Numbered from the stretch's first letter, positions 53,752-63,544 are shown. The stretch: DNA of 64,000 nucleotides from Paenibacillus urinalis (GCF_028747985.1 NZ_CP118108.1:3477501-3541500), one strand, 5' to 3'. Notes: generated by a model from the letters alone, not told the origin. Made by a program: numbers and translations.

Positions 53752-54579
53752 TCAGGCTTCTTCCTTCTGACATTCCGGACAGTAAAAAGCTTTCTTGCCC
53801 GTAATCAGCGTCTTGGTAATGATCCCCTTATTGCAGCGAGTGCAGGTTTCCCCTTCACGATCGTATACTCTGCATTGTTCGTTGTATTTACCGGTGAGTT
53901 CATCGCCTTCATACAGCGGCATTTCCATATATCCTCCACCAGCAGTAGCTTCTCGCAAGACCGATTGAATCGATCGGTACAGCCTGCTTGTTAATTCACC
54001 AGATTCCAATACCTTTTGGATCTTCGTGCTTGGTGTGAGACTTGCTGCGAATGCGATCTCATCCGAATAACAGTTACCAATTCCCGCGATGACCTCCTGA
54101 TTAACGAGAGTCGATTTGATTGTTCCTCTTCTCCCTTTCAGCACGGCTCTGAACTTATCTTCAGTAAAACGGTAATCAAGCGGTTCTGGACCTAGTTCTG
54201 ACATGGTCTCATCCGTTTCTTTCGCACTCAGCAGATGCAAATATCCCAGTCTTAGTCCGATAAAATATAAGGTTATATCGCCGAATTGAATCTCAATCTG
54301 CGTATTACGATCTGGGCGCTGATCTTCTGTTCCTAAATATAAAACACCGCCAAGCATCAAATGCAATACTAATCTGCGGCCTGTGCTCAGGTGGAATATC
54401 AAATGCTTAGCCCGGCGCTCGATATATACGATTCGTGTATTTAGTAGTGAAGATGTGAATTCGTCTGAAGTGACATTTATAGATTTTTCACGATTAAGGG
54501 TCACTTGAGTTATCGGAATATCTAATATTTGATCAGATAATAGCTGCTTGTAATTCTCCATTTCCGGTAGTTCCGGCAT
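53752..54579 (-). CDS. Fpg/Nei-family DNA glycosylase
   Basis: Removes oxidised bases and nicks the abasic site. PELPEMENYK at the N-terminus gives the catalytic Pro2 and Glu3; RRAKHLIFHL carries the conserved Lys; GIGNCYSDEI is the DNA-binding turn; the C-terminal zinc finger C-x2-C-x16-C-x2-C reads CTRCNKG ... FYCPECQ. ATG 54579 gives the required PELPE start (AAGGAAG upstream); the longer frame adds 17 residues that would block it. 275 residues. Could be MutM proper or a Nei-like paralogue; the divergent N-terminal half keeps the symbol open. Confidence 0.9.
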   Translation of the reverse strand: MPELPEMENYKQLLSDQILDIPITQVTLNREKSINVTSDEFTSSLLNTRIVYIERRAKHLIFHLSTGRRLVLHLMLGGVLYLGTEDQRPDRNTQIEIQFGDITLYFIGLRLGYLHLLSAKETDETMSELGPEPLDYRFTEDKFRAVLKGRRGTIKSTLVNQEVIAGIGNCYSDEIAFAASLTPSTKIQKVLESGELTSRLYRSIQSVLREATAGGGYMEMPLYEGDELTGKYNEQCRVYDREGETCTRCNKGIITKTLITGKKAFYCPECQKEEA

Positions 54580-54633
54580 CTTTGCATTCTTCCTTTCACT
54601 CGTTGCTGTCCATGTTACATTATACGCCATTCA

Positions 54634-55416
54634 CTAGATGCTGCTCACCAGTTTGTGCAAATCTTCATAAATTTCATCAGGCTTAATTCCTGTCGCACGA
54701 ACATGGGCATCTAAATTCTCTCTCGTCGTTACACCTGTCAGCACTAAAATGGAGGAACAGCCGGCTGCTGCTCCAGCTGCAATATCCGTACGCATATTAT
54801 CTCCAATGACGGCAACCTCAGCTGCCGGCAGCCCTAATCGGTCAATCGCATGCTTCATCAAAATGCTCGAAGGCTTGCCAATGACGACCGGCTTCACCTG
54901 TGTAGCCGCCTCAATTGCAGCCCCTATGGTTCCAGCCCCCGGAGTCAGACCATCATCTGCAGGAAGCTGCAAGTCAGGATTTGTCATGATAAACTGAGCT
55001 CCACCGTTAATCCAGCGCAGAGCCTGCGTCAGCTTATGGTATGTAAATTCACGATCAATCCCTTGTATCACATACTCAGGGGACGCTTCCGTTATTTGAA
55101 GTCCCGCAGCTTGAATGGCTTGGTATAAACCATCCTCTCCAATATAAGCTACTCTGGCACCTGGTGATTCCTCAGCTACATACTCAGCCGCAGCGACTGC
55201 CGAGGTACATACTTCTTCCCCGACCGCTTCAATTCCCAAGGATCTCAGATGCTCAGCGACACCTTCCGGAGTTCTTGAAGAATTGTTTGTTACATATAAG
55301 TACGGAATGCCTGAATTTCGTAAATGCTGAATGAGCAGATCTGCCCCATCAATCCGGTGCTTCCCATGATATATAGTTCCGTCCAAGTCGAGCAAGTAGG
55401 CTTTCGGTTGTGACAA
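54634..55416 (-). CDS. HAD-IIA phosphatase (YutF/NagD-like)
   Basis: 260 residues: motif I YLLDLDGTIYHG, motif II YVTNNSSRTPEG, Lys in VVIGKPSSILM, motif IV VAVIGDNMRTDI; the large C2 cap between II and III gives the NagD type. TTG start at 55416 with AGGAGTGAG upstream. It is followed after 54 bp by the glycosylase gene and may head the repair operon. Substrate not visible. Confidence 0.88.
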   Translation of the reverse strand: MSQPKAYLLDLDGTIYHGKHRIDGADLLIQHLRNSGIPYLYVTNNSSRTPEGVAEHLRSLGIEAVGEEVCTSAVAAAEYVAEESPGARVAYIGEDGLYQAIQAAGLQITEASPEYVIQGIDREFTYHKLTQALRWINGGAQFIMTNPDLQLPADDGLTPGAGTIGAAIEAATQVKPVVIGKPSSILMKHAIDRLGLPAAEVAVIGDNMRTDIAAGAAAGCSSILVLTGVTTRENLDAHVRATGIKPDEIYEDLHKLVSSI

Positions 55417-55543
55417 TTCATCTCACTCCTTACATAAAGAATAAACCCTTTGTATGTACGCTTGTTAGATAAGCATTATGCCCATCGTACATCCTTTTTA
55501 AATCGATTGCAAAACATGAATAACAGGGTCTTTACTATGTTGT

Positions 55544-56461
55544 TTAGACCTGGACCAGCTCGTGCTCGGCTGCAAGAATTGTGTTAGGGAAAATTTGACA
55601 CGCCTCGCTTAATAGCGGCTGAAGCTGTTCCTCATCCTTATACCTTGAACTGAAATGCGTCATAATCAGCTTCTTCGCACCTGCCTCTTTTGCCGCTTCC
55701 GCTGCTTGTCTGGCCGTACTGTGATAGTATTCGTGCGCTGTAGTGGCCAATTCATGCAGAAAAGTCGCTTCGTGAACGACGACGTCCGCTCCAGCCGATA
55801 AAGGCACTACATGAGCGGTCGGCCTAGTGTCTCCGAGAATCGTAACGATCTTTCCTCGTTTAGGCGCACCCAAGAAATCCTGTGCATGAAGTACCAGACC
55901 ATCGCCAAGGTCCACACTTTCACCACGCTTCAGCTTGCCAAATAGCGGACCTGGCTTTAAGCCATGAACTGCAAGCTTATTCGGGTCGAGACTACCCGGA
56001 CGATCCTTCTCCATCACTCGATAGCCATAACTGTCGATTCTATGCTCAAGTAGAGCAGATTCCACAATAAACGTATCATCCTCAAAAATAATACCGCCCT
56101 CATGCTCTATAATGCTCAGCTCATAATTAATCCGAGATTGACTAAGCTCAAGCGATGTTTCCACATATTTTCTAACCCCCGGCGGACCATACAAGGTGAG
56201 CGGAGTTGTTCCTCCCTGATATGCACGGCTAGATAATAGACCCGGAAGTCCGAAAAGATGGTCTCCATGCAAATGAGTAATGAATATTTTCTCGAGCTTG
56301 CTTAGCTTGAGTGGGGATTTCAAGAATTGATGCTGTGTACCTTCTCCGCAATCAAACAGCCAGATGGAACGACGTTCCTCCAGCATGCGAAGCGCGACAG
56401 CTGTAACGTTTCTCTGTAATGAGGGAACACCGGCATTGGTCCCCAAAAAATATAGTTCCAC
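55544..56461 (-). CDS. rnz: Ribonuclease Z
   Basis: Cuts the 3' trailer from tRNA precursors lacking encoded CCA. Metallo-beta-lactamase fold with FITHLHGDHLFGLPGLL (zinc ligands, about 60-76), the exosite stretch PLTLYGPPGVRKYVE, ILGDTRPT, VVHEATF and MTHFSSRY. 305 residues. GTG start at 56461 behind GAGGTGATAC. Single gene. Confidence 0.95.
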   Translation of the reverse strand: MELYFLGTNAGVPSLQRNVTAVALRMLEERRSIWLFDCGEGTQHQFLKSPLKLSKLEKIFITHLHGDHLFGLPGLLSSRAYQGGTTPLTLYGPPGVRKYVETSLELSQSRINYELSIIEHEGGIIFEDDTFIVESALLEHRIDSYGYRVMEKDRPGSLDPNKLAVHGLKPGPLFGKLKRGESVDLGDGLVLHAQDFLGAPKRGKIVTILGDTRPTAHVVPLSAGADVVVHEATFLHELATTAHEYYHSTARQAAEAAKEAGAKKLIMTHFSSRYKDEEQLQPLLSEACQIFPNTILAAEHELVQV

Positions 56462-56573
56462 GATTGTATCACCTCGTTATGTTTAGTATAAAAAGAATAG
56501 GATGGAACCATGCAATGATGACTCTCAGCTTATTAAGTTGAGCCATTAACCGTTAATCCTATGATTATAAATG

Positions 56574-56601
56574 AAAATCCCCCGATTGTGGAATCGGAGG
56601 A
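56574..56601 (-). terminator. metH terminator
   Basis: Minus-strand TCCTCCGATT pairs with AATCGGGGGA around CCAC and is followed by TTTT, 26 bases after the metH stop. Confidence 0.75.
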
Positions 56602-56626
56602 AAAGATCAGTTCAATACTTCACTTG

Positions 56627-59600
56627 TTACGCCTTCTCTACGTTAAAATATTGAGCCTCCGGATGGCTTAATACCATTGCCGATACAGATGCCTCAGGCT
56701 CCATCATAAATCCTTCCGTCAGCTCCACACCAATATCTTCAGGACGCATGAGTCGGAACAGCGGTTCTTGATCTTCCAAATCGGGACATGCCGGGTAGCC
56801 AAAAGAAACTCGTATACCTTGATATCTTGCCCCAAGACGCTGCTTCATCGTCATATCTGCCGGATCAGGGAATCCCCATGTATCTCTCATCATATGATGA
56901 ACACGTTCCGCCAAGCCTTCGGCCACTTCCAGCGCAATGGACTGAAGGGCATGGAACCGGAGATAGTCCCCTTTCTCTTTCCATTCCGCAGCCAGCTCTG
57001 AAATGCCATGTCCTGCAGTCACCACTAAAAATCCTACATAATCCATAACACCCGATTCAACCGGCTTTAGGAAGTCGGCCAAACAAAGGTATGGATCGAC
57101 TTTTTGTCTCGGGAAAGTAAAGGTGTGCAATACCTTAGAGTGATCTTCCGGATCATAGATGATAATATCATTTCCTTGAGACTGTGCTGGGAAGAAACGA
57201 TACATTGCATTTGCCTTGATGATTCCGTCCTTGATCGCCTCATCCATAATTTGATCGACGGTTTCTTTGAGCTGAACTGCTTTAGAATCCCCTGACTTAA
57301 GCAGCTGCTCTACATTTCCTTTCAATCCCAGATGATGTCCAAGCAGCATCTGCATGTTAACATAAGGAAGAATATGACTAATCGGATAATTCCGAATGGT
57401 ATGTCTAGCTAGATCAGGCGGCAAATATACAGGTGCCTCTTGAGAAACCTTGGAGCGTTCCACTCTCGTCAGCTCGGGCATTGGGATGACATTACTAACA
57501 GCTGCGGCATCCTTCTCCTTCTCAAGCTCCATTTCCTTCAGCATCAGCTCTCTGGATTGCGGATTCATTAGCTTGTTTGCAATGTCCAGTCCGTCCATGG
57601 CATCCTTCGCATATACAACCATACCGCTGTATTCAGGTCTGATTCGAGTCTTGGTAAATTTCCTTGTCAGTGCTGCTCCACCTACCATAATAGGGACATC
57701 AATCCCTGCATTCCTTAAGTCCTGTGCAGTGAGCACCATTTGCTGTGCCGATTTTACTAATAGACCCGATAAGCCGATCGCATCTACTTTCTCTTCACGA
57801 TAGGACTCAATGATACGTTCTGGTGGTACTTTTATACCCAAATTGACGATCTGATAACCATTGTTTGCGAGAATGATCTCGACAAGGTTCTTACCGATAT
57901 CATGCACATCACCCTTCACCGTGGCGAGCATGATCTTACCTTTAACCGAGGTTTCGTTCTTCTCCATGAATTGCTCTAGATGAGCAACAGAAGCTTTCAT
58001 TACCTCTGCACTTTGCAGTACCTCAGCAACAATGAGTTCATTGTTGTTGAACAGTCTTCCAACCTCCTCCATCCCTTTCATCAGAGGTCCGTTGATGATC
58101 TCAAGTGGACTGTATTTCGCTCTTGCCAGCTCCAGATCAGGGATGAGTCCTTCCTTACTGCCTTCAACGACGTAAGCAGCTAAACGTTCTTCCAAGGTCA
58201 GATTAGAGATTTGGACTTTCTTCTCTACTTTTTTATTACGGAATGCGGCTACAAAAGCAGCTAAGGTTTCATCATTTGTACGGTAGATTAAATCTTCGGC
58301 AAGTTTACGTTCTTCAATTGGAATAGAGGCGTAACGCTCTACTTTTTCCGTGTTAACGATCGCATAATCAAGTCCTGCCTTGGTGCATTCATACAAGAAG
58401 ACCGAATTCAGTACTTCACGCCCTGCCTCAGGCAGTCCAAAGGAAACATTACTTACTCCAAGGATCGTATGTGTTCCTGGTAATGCGGACTTGATCAACC
58501 GAATGGCTTCAATCGTTTCCGCCGCAGATCCAATATACTGCTCGTCTCCTGTACCTACAGGAAACACAAGGGTATCAAATATAATGTCTTCCGGTTTAAG
58601 ACCGTATTTATTTACGAGAAGATCATACGATCGTTTGGCAACGTCAAGCTTGTCTTCCCTGCTAATTGCCTGCCCTCGCTCATCAATCGTTCCCACAACG
58701 ACAGCTGCTCCATATTTATGGATGATCGGCGTTACGTTCTCAAATTTATCCTCGCCATCTTCCAAATTAATAGAATTGATAATCGCTTTTCCTTGGGAAT
58801 ATTGTAGGGCTAGATCAATGACTTCACTATCTGTTGTATCTATCATTAGAGGTACTTTGACTTTCTTAACAACGAGCTCAAGGAACTTGAGCATATCATC
58901 CGCTTCATCTCGATCAGGATCCTGCACACAAATATCAACAACCTGTGCTCCATTCTTAACCTGAGCTCGAGCAATTTCGGAGGCCTCTTCATACTTGCCT
59001 TCCACAATAAGACGTTTGAATTTGCGGGACCCGAGTACATTCGTTCGTTCACCAACCATATAAGGACGATTATCCTGTTCCACGTACACAGGATCAATAC
59101 CTGAAATCGCAGGAGGATGCTCCCCAGTTAGCGGACGTGGCTTCATTGTACCCAGCTTATCCGCAAGAGCCCTGATATGCTCCGGGGTCGTGCCGCAGCA
59201 TCCCCCTGCAATATTGATCCACCCTTGCTCCGCAAAAGCCGCAATCTTGGTTGCCAGAGAATCAGGCGATTCATGATATTGCCCATTCTCATCCGGCAAG
59301 CCAGCATTAGGGTAACAGCTAACCGCTGTCCCTGCCATAGATGACAAGGAACGAATATGATCTCTCATAAATTCAGGACCCGTTGCACAGTTTAGCCCGA
59401 CCGATATCGGGTTAAGGTGTTCTAAGGAAATATAAAATGCTTCAATGTTCTGACCTGCCAGCGTTGTTCCCATCGGCTCAATCGTCCCTGAGATCATAAC
59501 AGGAAGCTCGATGCTCCGTTTGGCGAATGCCTGCCGGATACCGATGCTGCCAGCTTTGACATTGAGTGTATCCTGAGAGGTTTCTAGGAGAAGCACATCG

Positions 59601-60067
59601 ACACCACCGTCGATGAGAGCGATGGCTTGCTCTTCATAGCTGTCAATCAGCTCTTGAAAAGTTACGCCACCTGTAACGGACAAGGTCTTGGTGGTTGGGC
59701 CCATAGCTCCTACGACATATCGTGGAGAATCCGGCGAGTTATATTTATCTACGGCAGCTCTAGCCAGCTTCGCCGCAGCGAGATTAATTTCTGTTGCTTT
59801 ATGCTGGATATCGTATTCTGCTAGTACAACAGAAGTGGCTCCAAAGGTGTTGGTTTCAATAAGATGAGCGCCAGCTTCAAGATAACGTTCATGTATATTT
59901 TGAATCAATTCCGGTTTCGTAAGCACAAGCATTTCGTTACAGCCATCCAGCTCTTCACCGCCGAAATCCTCGGCAGTCAGATTCTCTTGCTGGATCATGG
60001 TGCCCATGGCGCCATCTAGAATTAATATTCGTTTATTTAACGCATCCTTTAAGTCACTCTTGATCAC
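56627..60067 (-). CDS. metH: Cobalamin-dependent methionine synthase
   Basis: Makes methionine from homocysteine using methyl-tetrahydrofolate and B12. Domains in order: homocysteine (about 1-310; zinc Cys in GLNCATGPE and GGCCGTTPEH), pterin (about 340-610), B12 cap and binding (about 640-890; the DxHxxG lower ligand in VKGDVHDIGKNLV), and activation domain (about 920-1146; RMRPED-like end). About 1146 residues, complete. GGGAGG is only 1 base from ATG 60073 but 7 from GTG 60067, so GTG is preferred. No SAM, T-box or B12 riboswitch was recognised upstream. Confidence 0.96.
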   Translation of the reverse strand: MIKSDLKDALNKRILILDGAMGTMIQQENLTAEDFGGEELDGCNEMLVLTKPELIQNIHERYLEAGAHLIETNTFGATSVVLAEYDIQHKATEINLAAAKLARAAVDKYNSPDSPRYVVGAMGPTTKTLSVTGGVTFQELIDSYEEQAIALIDGGVDVLLLETSQDTLNVKAGSIGIRQAFAKRSIELPVMISGTIEPMGTTLAGQNIEAFYISLEHLNPISVGLNCATGPEFMRDHIRSLSSMAGTAVSCYPNAGLPDENGQYHESPDSLATKIAAFAEQGWINIAGGCCGTTPEHIRALADKLGTMKPRPLTGEHPPAISGIDPVYVEQDNRPYMVGERTNVLGSRKFKRLIVEGKYEEASEIARAQVKNGAQVVDICVQDPDRDEADDMLKFLELVVKKVKVPLMIDTTDSEVIDLALQYSQGKAIINSINLEDGEDKFENVTPIIHKYGAAVVVGTIDERGQAISREDKLDVAKRSYDLLVNKYGLKPEDIIFDTLVFPVGTGDEQYIGSAAETIEAIRLIKSALPGTHTILGVSNVSFGLPEAGREVLNSVFLYECTKAGLDYAIVNTEKVERYASIPIEERKLAEDLIYRTNDETLAAFVAAFRNKKVEKKVQISNLTLEERLAAYVVEGSKEGLIPDLELARAKYSPLEIINGPLMKGMEEVGRLFNNNELIVAEVLQSAEVMKASVAHLEQFMEKNETSVKGKIMLATVKGDVHDIGKNLVEIILANNGYQIVNLGIKVPPERIIESYREEKVDAIGLSGLLVKSAQQMVLTAQDLRNAGIDVPIMVGGAALTRKFTKTRIRPEYSGMVVYAKDAMDGLDIANKLMNPQSRELMLKEMELEKEKDAAAVSNVIPMPELTRVERSKVSQEAPVYLPPDLARHTIRNYPISHILPYVNMQMLLGHHLGLKGNVEQLLKSGDSKAVQLKETVDQIMDEAIKDGIIKANAMYRFFPAQSQGNDIIIYDPEDHSKVLHTFTFPRQKVDPYLCLADFLKPVESGVMDYVGFLVVTAGHGISELAAEWKEKGDYLRFHALQSIALEVAEGLAERVHHMMRDTWGFPDPADMTMKQRLGARYQGIRVSFGYPACPDLEDQEPLFRLMRPEDIGVELTEGFMMEPEASVSAMVLSHPEAQYFNVEKA

Positions 60068-60267
60068 TGTCATACCTCCCGCAAAACGTTAAATCTTAGT
60101 TTAGCAGAAACACCATCTGTTGGGAAGGTAAATCATCGACAGATAATCAGCGTCATGACAGCGGTTTACAGCTTCATGACTAGTGTCTTTTCCAATTATC
60201 AGCGAACAACACTGAGCAAAGGCAGAACACAGGCTTCATTAAACCAATTAGAAAAGAGGGAATAATT

Positions 60268-60822
60268 ATGCCAGAAATTTTAATCAAAAATACGAATGAA
60301 AGAATTAGTGGAGTGGAGAACGTTCGTAATTATCTAAAAGACTATCATGTGCTTTATGAGCAATGGGATTCATCTAAGCTGCCGGCAGAGCTTAAGCGTA
60401 ACCAGCTGTTATCTGACGAAGAGCAGCAGCAAGTCTTAGACCTCTATAAAGAAGAAATTTCTGATATGGCAGGACGTCGCGGCTATCAACAATGGGAAGT
60501 CATATCACTGTCAAATGCCACTTCCAACCTTGAAGGAAAGCTAGCTGAGCTCGAAGAAATGCATGCACATGGAGATGAAGGTGCGCATGCTATTCTGTCA
60601 GGCAACGGTATTCTAAGTATGAAGGCGGATGAAGACACTGGTTATTTTGATATAGAGCTAACCGCAGGGGATGTCATTGCTATTCCTGAGAACACTCCGC
60701 ACTCCTTTGCTCTAATGAAGAATAAGGAAGTCATTGCCGTTCGATTAACGATTAAAGAGAACGGGTGGACCCTATCTCCTTACCCAGATCCAGCTTATAT
60801 TAAAAATGGACAACCTCAATGA
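60268..60822 (+). CDS. mtnD: Acireductone dioxygenase
   Basis: A cupin dioxygenase of the methionine salvage pathway that acts on 1,2-dihydroxy-3-keto-5-methylthiopentene. The metal site is EMHAHGDEGAHAILSG (H-x-H-x3-E type) with the distal His in PENTPHSFAL; LSDEEQQQVLDLYKEEI and RRGYQQWEVISLS match the family's N-terminal half. 184 residues. GAGGG upstream of the ATG. It is divergent from metH, matching a methionine theme, but no other mtn gene lies next to it. The metal (Fe or Ni) decides the products and cannot be told. Confidence 0.88.
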   Translation: MPEILIKNTNERISGVENVRNYLKDYHVLYEQWDSSKLPAELKRNQLLSDEEQQQVLDLYKEEISDMAGRRGYQQWEVISLSNATSNLEGKLAELEEMHAHGDEGAHAILSGNGILSMKADEDTGYFDIELTAGDVIAIPENTPHSFALMKNKEVIAVRLTIKENGWTLSPYPDPAYIKNGQPQ

Positions 60823-60843
60823 GGTTGTCCTAGGTTTTCTTTT
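60808..60843 (+). terminator. mtnD terminator overlapping the stop codon
   Basis: GGACAACCTC (60808-60817) pairs perfectly with GAGGTTGTCC (60821-60830) and is followed by a T-rich tail. The stop codon lies inside the loop and stem. Confidence 0.85.
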
Positions 60844-60868
60844 GTTTGTCCAATACTGTTAATTGCTG

Positions 60869-61309
60869 CTATTCTTTTACCACAATGTGCACTGATGGCA
60901 TAGCATGAAAGCCTCTTGCTGTTACATGAGAAGTAACCTTGTATTCTCCCGCAGCTTTGAACTGATAGTCAAATACATATACTCCTTCCCCTTGGTGCTC
61001 CCCTTCAAACTCCATACTGACACCATCCGATGTAGCAACCTCGAACATGACTTCATCTGCATCACCTACGACATCTGCTTCCTGAGTCACCACAGCTTCC
61101 ATATGTACGGTTTCATTCAAACTTATCTCTTCACTCGAAACACTCAGCTTGACGTCAATCGGTTCCATGAGAGCAATCGGCTCCGAAGAAGCTTTAAATG
61201 AGCAGCCAGAGATTAGAATACATAGAGTTAGTATAATGAAACCCATCGAGATATGCTGCCGGATAGGAGTGAAGCCGTTCGATTGCAAGAAGAGTTTCAA
61301 TATCTTCAT
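60869..61309 (-). CDS. FixH/YtkA-like lipoprotein
   Basis: 146 residues from ATG 61309 (AGGAAGG upstream). Lipobox LCILISGC near residue 36, then one Ig-like beta domain: IDVKLSVSSEEISLNETVHM ... GVYVFDYQFKAAGEYKVTSHV. This is the YtkA/FixH type, an extracellular beta sandwich of unknown function. The longer frame starts in the preceding terminator and is not used. Confidence 0.75.
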   Translation of the reverse strand: MKILKLFLQSNGFTPIRQHISMGFIILTLCILISGCSFKASSEPIALMEPIDVKLSVSSEEISLNETVHMEAVVTQEADVVGDADEVMFEVATSDGVSMEFEGEHQGEGVYVFDYQFKAAGEYKVTSHVTARGFHAMPSVHIVVKE

Positions 61310-61330
61310 CTTCCTTCCTGTATTCTGTAA

Positions 61331-61366
61331 AAAGAAAACCGCCGCTGCTCTGCAGCAGATGCGGTT
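61331..61366 (-). terminator. Terminator of the HAD gene at 61.4-62.2 kb
   Basis: An AACCGC outer stem and a CTGCT/AGCAG inner stem are followed on the minus strand by TTTTCTTTTT. It separates the HAD gene from the lipoprotein gene. Confidence 0.7.
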
Positions 61367-61376
61367 ACATGGAAGA

Positions 61377-62159
61377 TTATAACATTTGTTTGATTTCAGA
61401 TAAATGCTTAATTTCAACGTCTGGAGTGTAGGCTTCTTCGTTCAGCTTGTTATTACGATTGATCCAAACCGCTCTAATTCCAGATGCAAGAGCTCCCTTA
61501 ATATCTGTAGTAAGCTTATCGCCAACCATCAGCGCTTCGTCTGGAGATACATCCAGCAATTCCAGAGCATGCTTGAAAATGGAAGGATCAGGTTTTCCTT
61601 TGCCAAACGTACCTGAGATCACAATATGGTCAAAGAACGGAACTAGATCAGGCACCCCATCCAGCTTCTCTTGTTGAAGAGAAGGACAGCCATTGGTTAA
61701 TAAGAGAAGCTTCACTTTACCTTGCAGCTCAGCCAGCGTCTCTAATGTCTCATCATACATGTAAGGACGGCTTCGGCGTTCTTTACCGAAATGCTCTGCA
61801 AGCTCCGCACCGAGTTCCGGCTCATCAATACCCAGAGCAAGAAGACCCTTAGTCCACGCTTCTCTACGGTACGTAGGAGCAATCTCTTCAAGCTGCTTAA
61901 ATTCAGCTCTGTCACTCCCATTAAAATGAGCCCACAATCCTTCAAAAGGGTTAATGCCAATCATTTTTGTAAAAGCAAACGTTTCATACGATTCATACAG
62001 CTTCCTTGCTTCATTGCGGACAGAAGTCTCCAGTTCATGAGGATCAACGCCTGTTTGCTTAGATGCAACTAGACATGTTTCGTAAAAAGCTTCCTCTACA
62101 CTCCGCTCATCCCATAAGAGTGTATCATCCAAATCGAATAGCACTGCTTTGATTGACAT
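61377..62159 (-). CDS. HAD superfamily hydrolase (YsaA-like)
   Basis: 260 residues. Motif I AVLFDLDDTLLWDE, motif II LLLTNGCPSLQQEKL, Lys and motif III FGKGKPDPSIFKHAL, motif IV ALMVGDKLTTDI. A C1 helical cap lies between I and II. The size and motifs resemble B. subtilis YsaA, whose substrate is uncertain. GGGGGAGAGAG precedes the ATG. Confidence 0.88.
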   Translation of the reverse strand: MSIKAVLFDLDDTLLWDERSVEEAFYETCLVASKQTGVDPHELETSVRNEARKLYESYETFAFTKMIGINPFEGLWAHFNGSDRAEFKQLEEIAPTYRREAWTKGLLALGIDEPELGAELAEHFGKERRSRPYMYDETLETLAELQGKVKLLLLTNGCPSLQQEKLDGVPDLVPFFDHIVISGTFGKGKPDPSIFKHALELLDVSPDEALMVGDKLTTDIKGALASGIRAVWINRNNKLNEEAYTPDVEIKHLSEIKQML

Positions 62160-62202
62160 GCTTCTCTCTCCCCCGAAAGTATGGTATCGTATGTTAGGCT
62201 TC

Positions 62203-62718
62203 TTACTTTACTCTCTTATCTTCGACAGGTATTTGATGATTCTGTGCGTATTGCACAAGGCGTGCTCCCATCGCTTCTACATCATATAGATTAAGCAGTT
62301 TGCTGAACACCCAAGGACCGCCTTTGCCATTACGTTCAACAACAACAGAACCTTTTTCCAGGACAATTTTCTTAATATCCTCTGGACCCATGGAACGTTC
62401 TCTGCTTAGCTTAATCGTCTTGATCCGCTTCTTACCGACTTTGAGATACGGCCGGCGCATAAAGTACATCAGAGCAAGTCCAAGATAAAGCGCAAATACA
62501 ACCCAATCAAATGCTCCTACTCCATCTGTCGTCAAACCGCTAAGAGTCAGGAACATGAATGATAGGACAACGAGTACAAATGGGAACAAAAATGCTCTTC
62601 CTTTAAATACATCCTCTTGTTCAACACCAGATCCGATGGATGGCTGGCCTCTTTTTTTACGATCTTTATTAATTTTCTGCTGATTTTTCTTCACTGATCT
62701 TTCAAATGAACTCGCCAT
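62203..62718 (-). CDS. Small membrane protein of unknown function
   Basis: 171 residues: basic cytoplasmic N-terminus (about 1-40), two transmembrane helices (about 43-62 and 70-86), and a basic C-terminal domain (RPYLKVGKKRIKTIKLSRER, then VVVERNGKGGPWVFSKLLNL). AAGGAGGATAC lies before the ATG. No recognised family. Confidence 0.7.
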   Translation of the reverse strand: MASSFERSVKKNQQKINKDRKKRGQPSIGSGVEQEDVFKGRAFLFPFVLVVLSFMFLTLSGLTTDGVGAFDWVVFALYLGLALMYFMRRPYLKVGKKRIKTIKLSRERSMGPEDIKKIVLEKGSVVVERNGKGGPWVFSKLLNLYDVEAMGARLVQYAQNHQIPVEDKRVK

Positions 62719-62766
62719 GAGTATCCTCCTTCAATCTATAACAAAAGCATGGACCTATTTATTAAA

Positions 62767-62970
62767 TCATTTTCCTTTTGAATACGTGTCGCCGCTTACA
62801 TCATCCACAATCTCAATGGATTCCAGCTGCTGACGGAAGTTGCTGCGGATGTTGTTCAAATAGATCTCTCTAAGCTCAGTCCGTTCAGCCAATTCTTCAT
62901 CGTTAAGCCCGGATTCCTTCTGCTTGCGGGCAAGCTCATTAATCCGCGCAACTAGACTTTCAATATCCAA
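62767..62970 (-). CDS. YnzC/DUF896 family protein
   Basis: 67 residues, helical: IARINELARKQKESGLNDEE, AERTELREIYLNNIRSNFRQ. This is the whole DUF896 family domain. In B. subtilis ynzC lies in the SOS operon with yneA; here it is close to the yneA-like gene but separated by a terminator. TTG start at 62970 behind GGAGGGGAAG. Confidence 0.9.
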   Translation of the reverse strand: MDIESLVARINELARKQKESGLNDEELAERTELREIYLNNIRSNFRQQLESIEIVDDVSGDTYSKGK

Positions 62971-63070
62971 CTTTCTTCCCCTCCAAAATGCATAGTCTCT
63001 TTAACTTTGACATGATTAGAAAAGGTTGTCAAGGTAAATACCTGTATAGTCTGTATTTAGTACAAAATAC

Positions 63071-63096
63071 AAAAAAGACGCAGATCAAGCCGCGTC
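63071..63096 (-). terminator. Terminator after the YneA-like gene
   Basis: GACGC stem with a 10-base loop and six T on the minus strand. It ends the SOS transcript before ynzC. Confidence 0.65.
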
Positions 63097-63132
63097 CTTA
63101 GCATGTTGTAGATTATAAAAGAATTATACATA

Positions 63133-63501
63133 TCAATCAAAATAAGGAAGATTTAAGAGCTGCCCTACTTGTATATCACTGCTGGACAATCCATTAATAT
63201 GTTGAATTTGGTTAACATAATCTCTTATATCCATACCTTCTGGTTTATGCTCTGAACCGATTGCCCATAAGGTATCACCTGGTTCCACAACAACCTTCTC
63301 GTATGCCGTCTCTTGTCCCGCGTCTGCAAATACCGTCATGAATCCAGTTAAGCTCAGAAGCAGGACTGACGCTATTAATATCAAACGAATTATTCTCTGC
63401 TTGTTCTTCTTCATTATAATATGTATCGTCTCACCCAAGTTATTGTTCGTCATTTCATCTGTTCTAGAATGTATGCTGTTATAAGTGCTGTATTTAAGCA
63501 T
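63133..63501 (-). CDS. yneA: YneA-like SOS cell-division inhibitor
   Basis: 122 residues from ATG 63501 (GAGGTTGAAATA upstream). One transmembrane helix (about 36-60), then a LysM domain near the C-terminus (VEPGDTLWAIGSEHKPEGMD, ISS-type end LQVGQLLNLPYFD-like). This is the plan of YneA, which delays division after DNA damage. It is divergent from lexA and has an SOS box inside its promoter, as in Bacillus. The longer frame starts upstream of the promoter and is wrong. Confidence 0.88.
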   Translation of the reverse strand: MLKYSTYNSIHSRTDEMTNNNLGETIHIIMKKNKQRIIRLILIASVLLLSLTGFMTVFADAGQETAYEKVVVEPGDTLWAIGSEHKPEGMDIRDYVNQIQHINGLSSSDIQVGQLLNLPYFD

Positions 63502-63544
63502 TATTTCAACCTCCAAACGTTTGTTCTCATTCCTTACAGAACTC

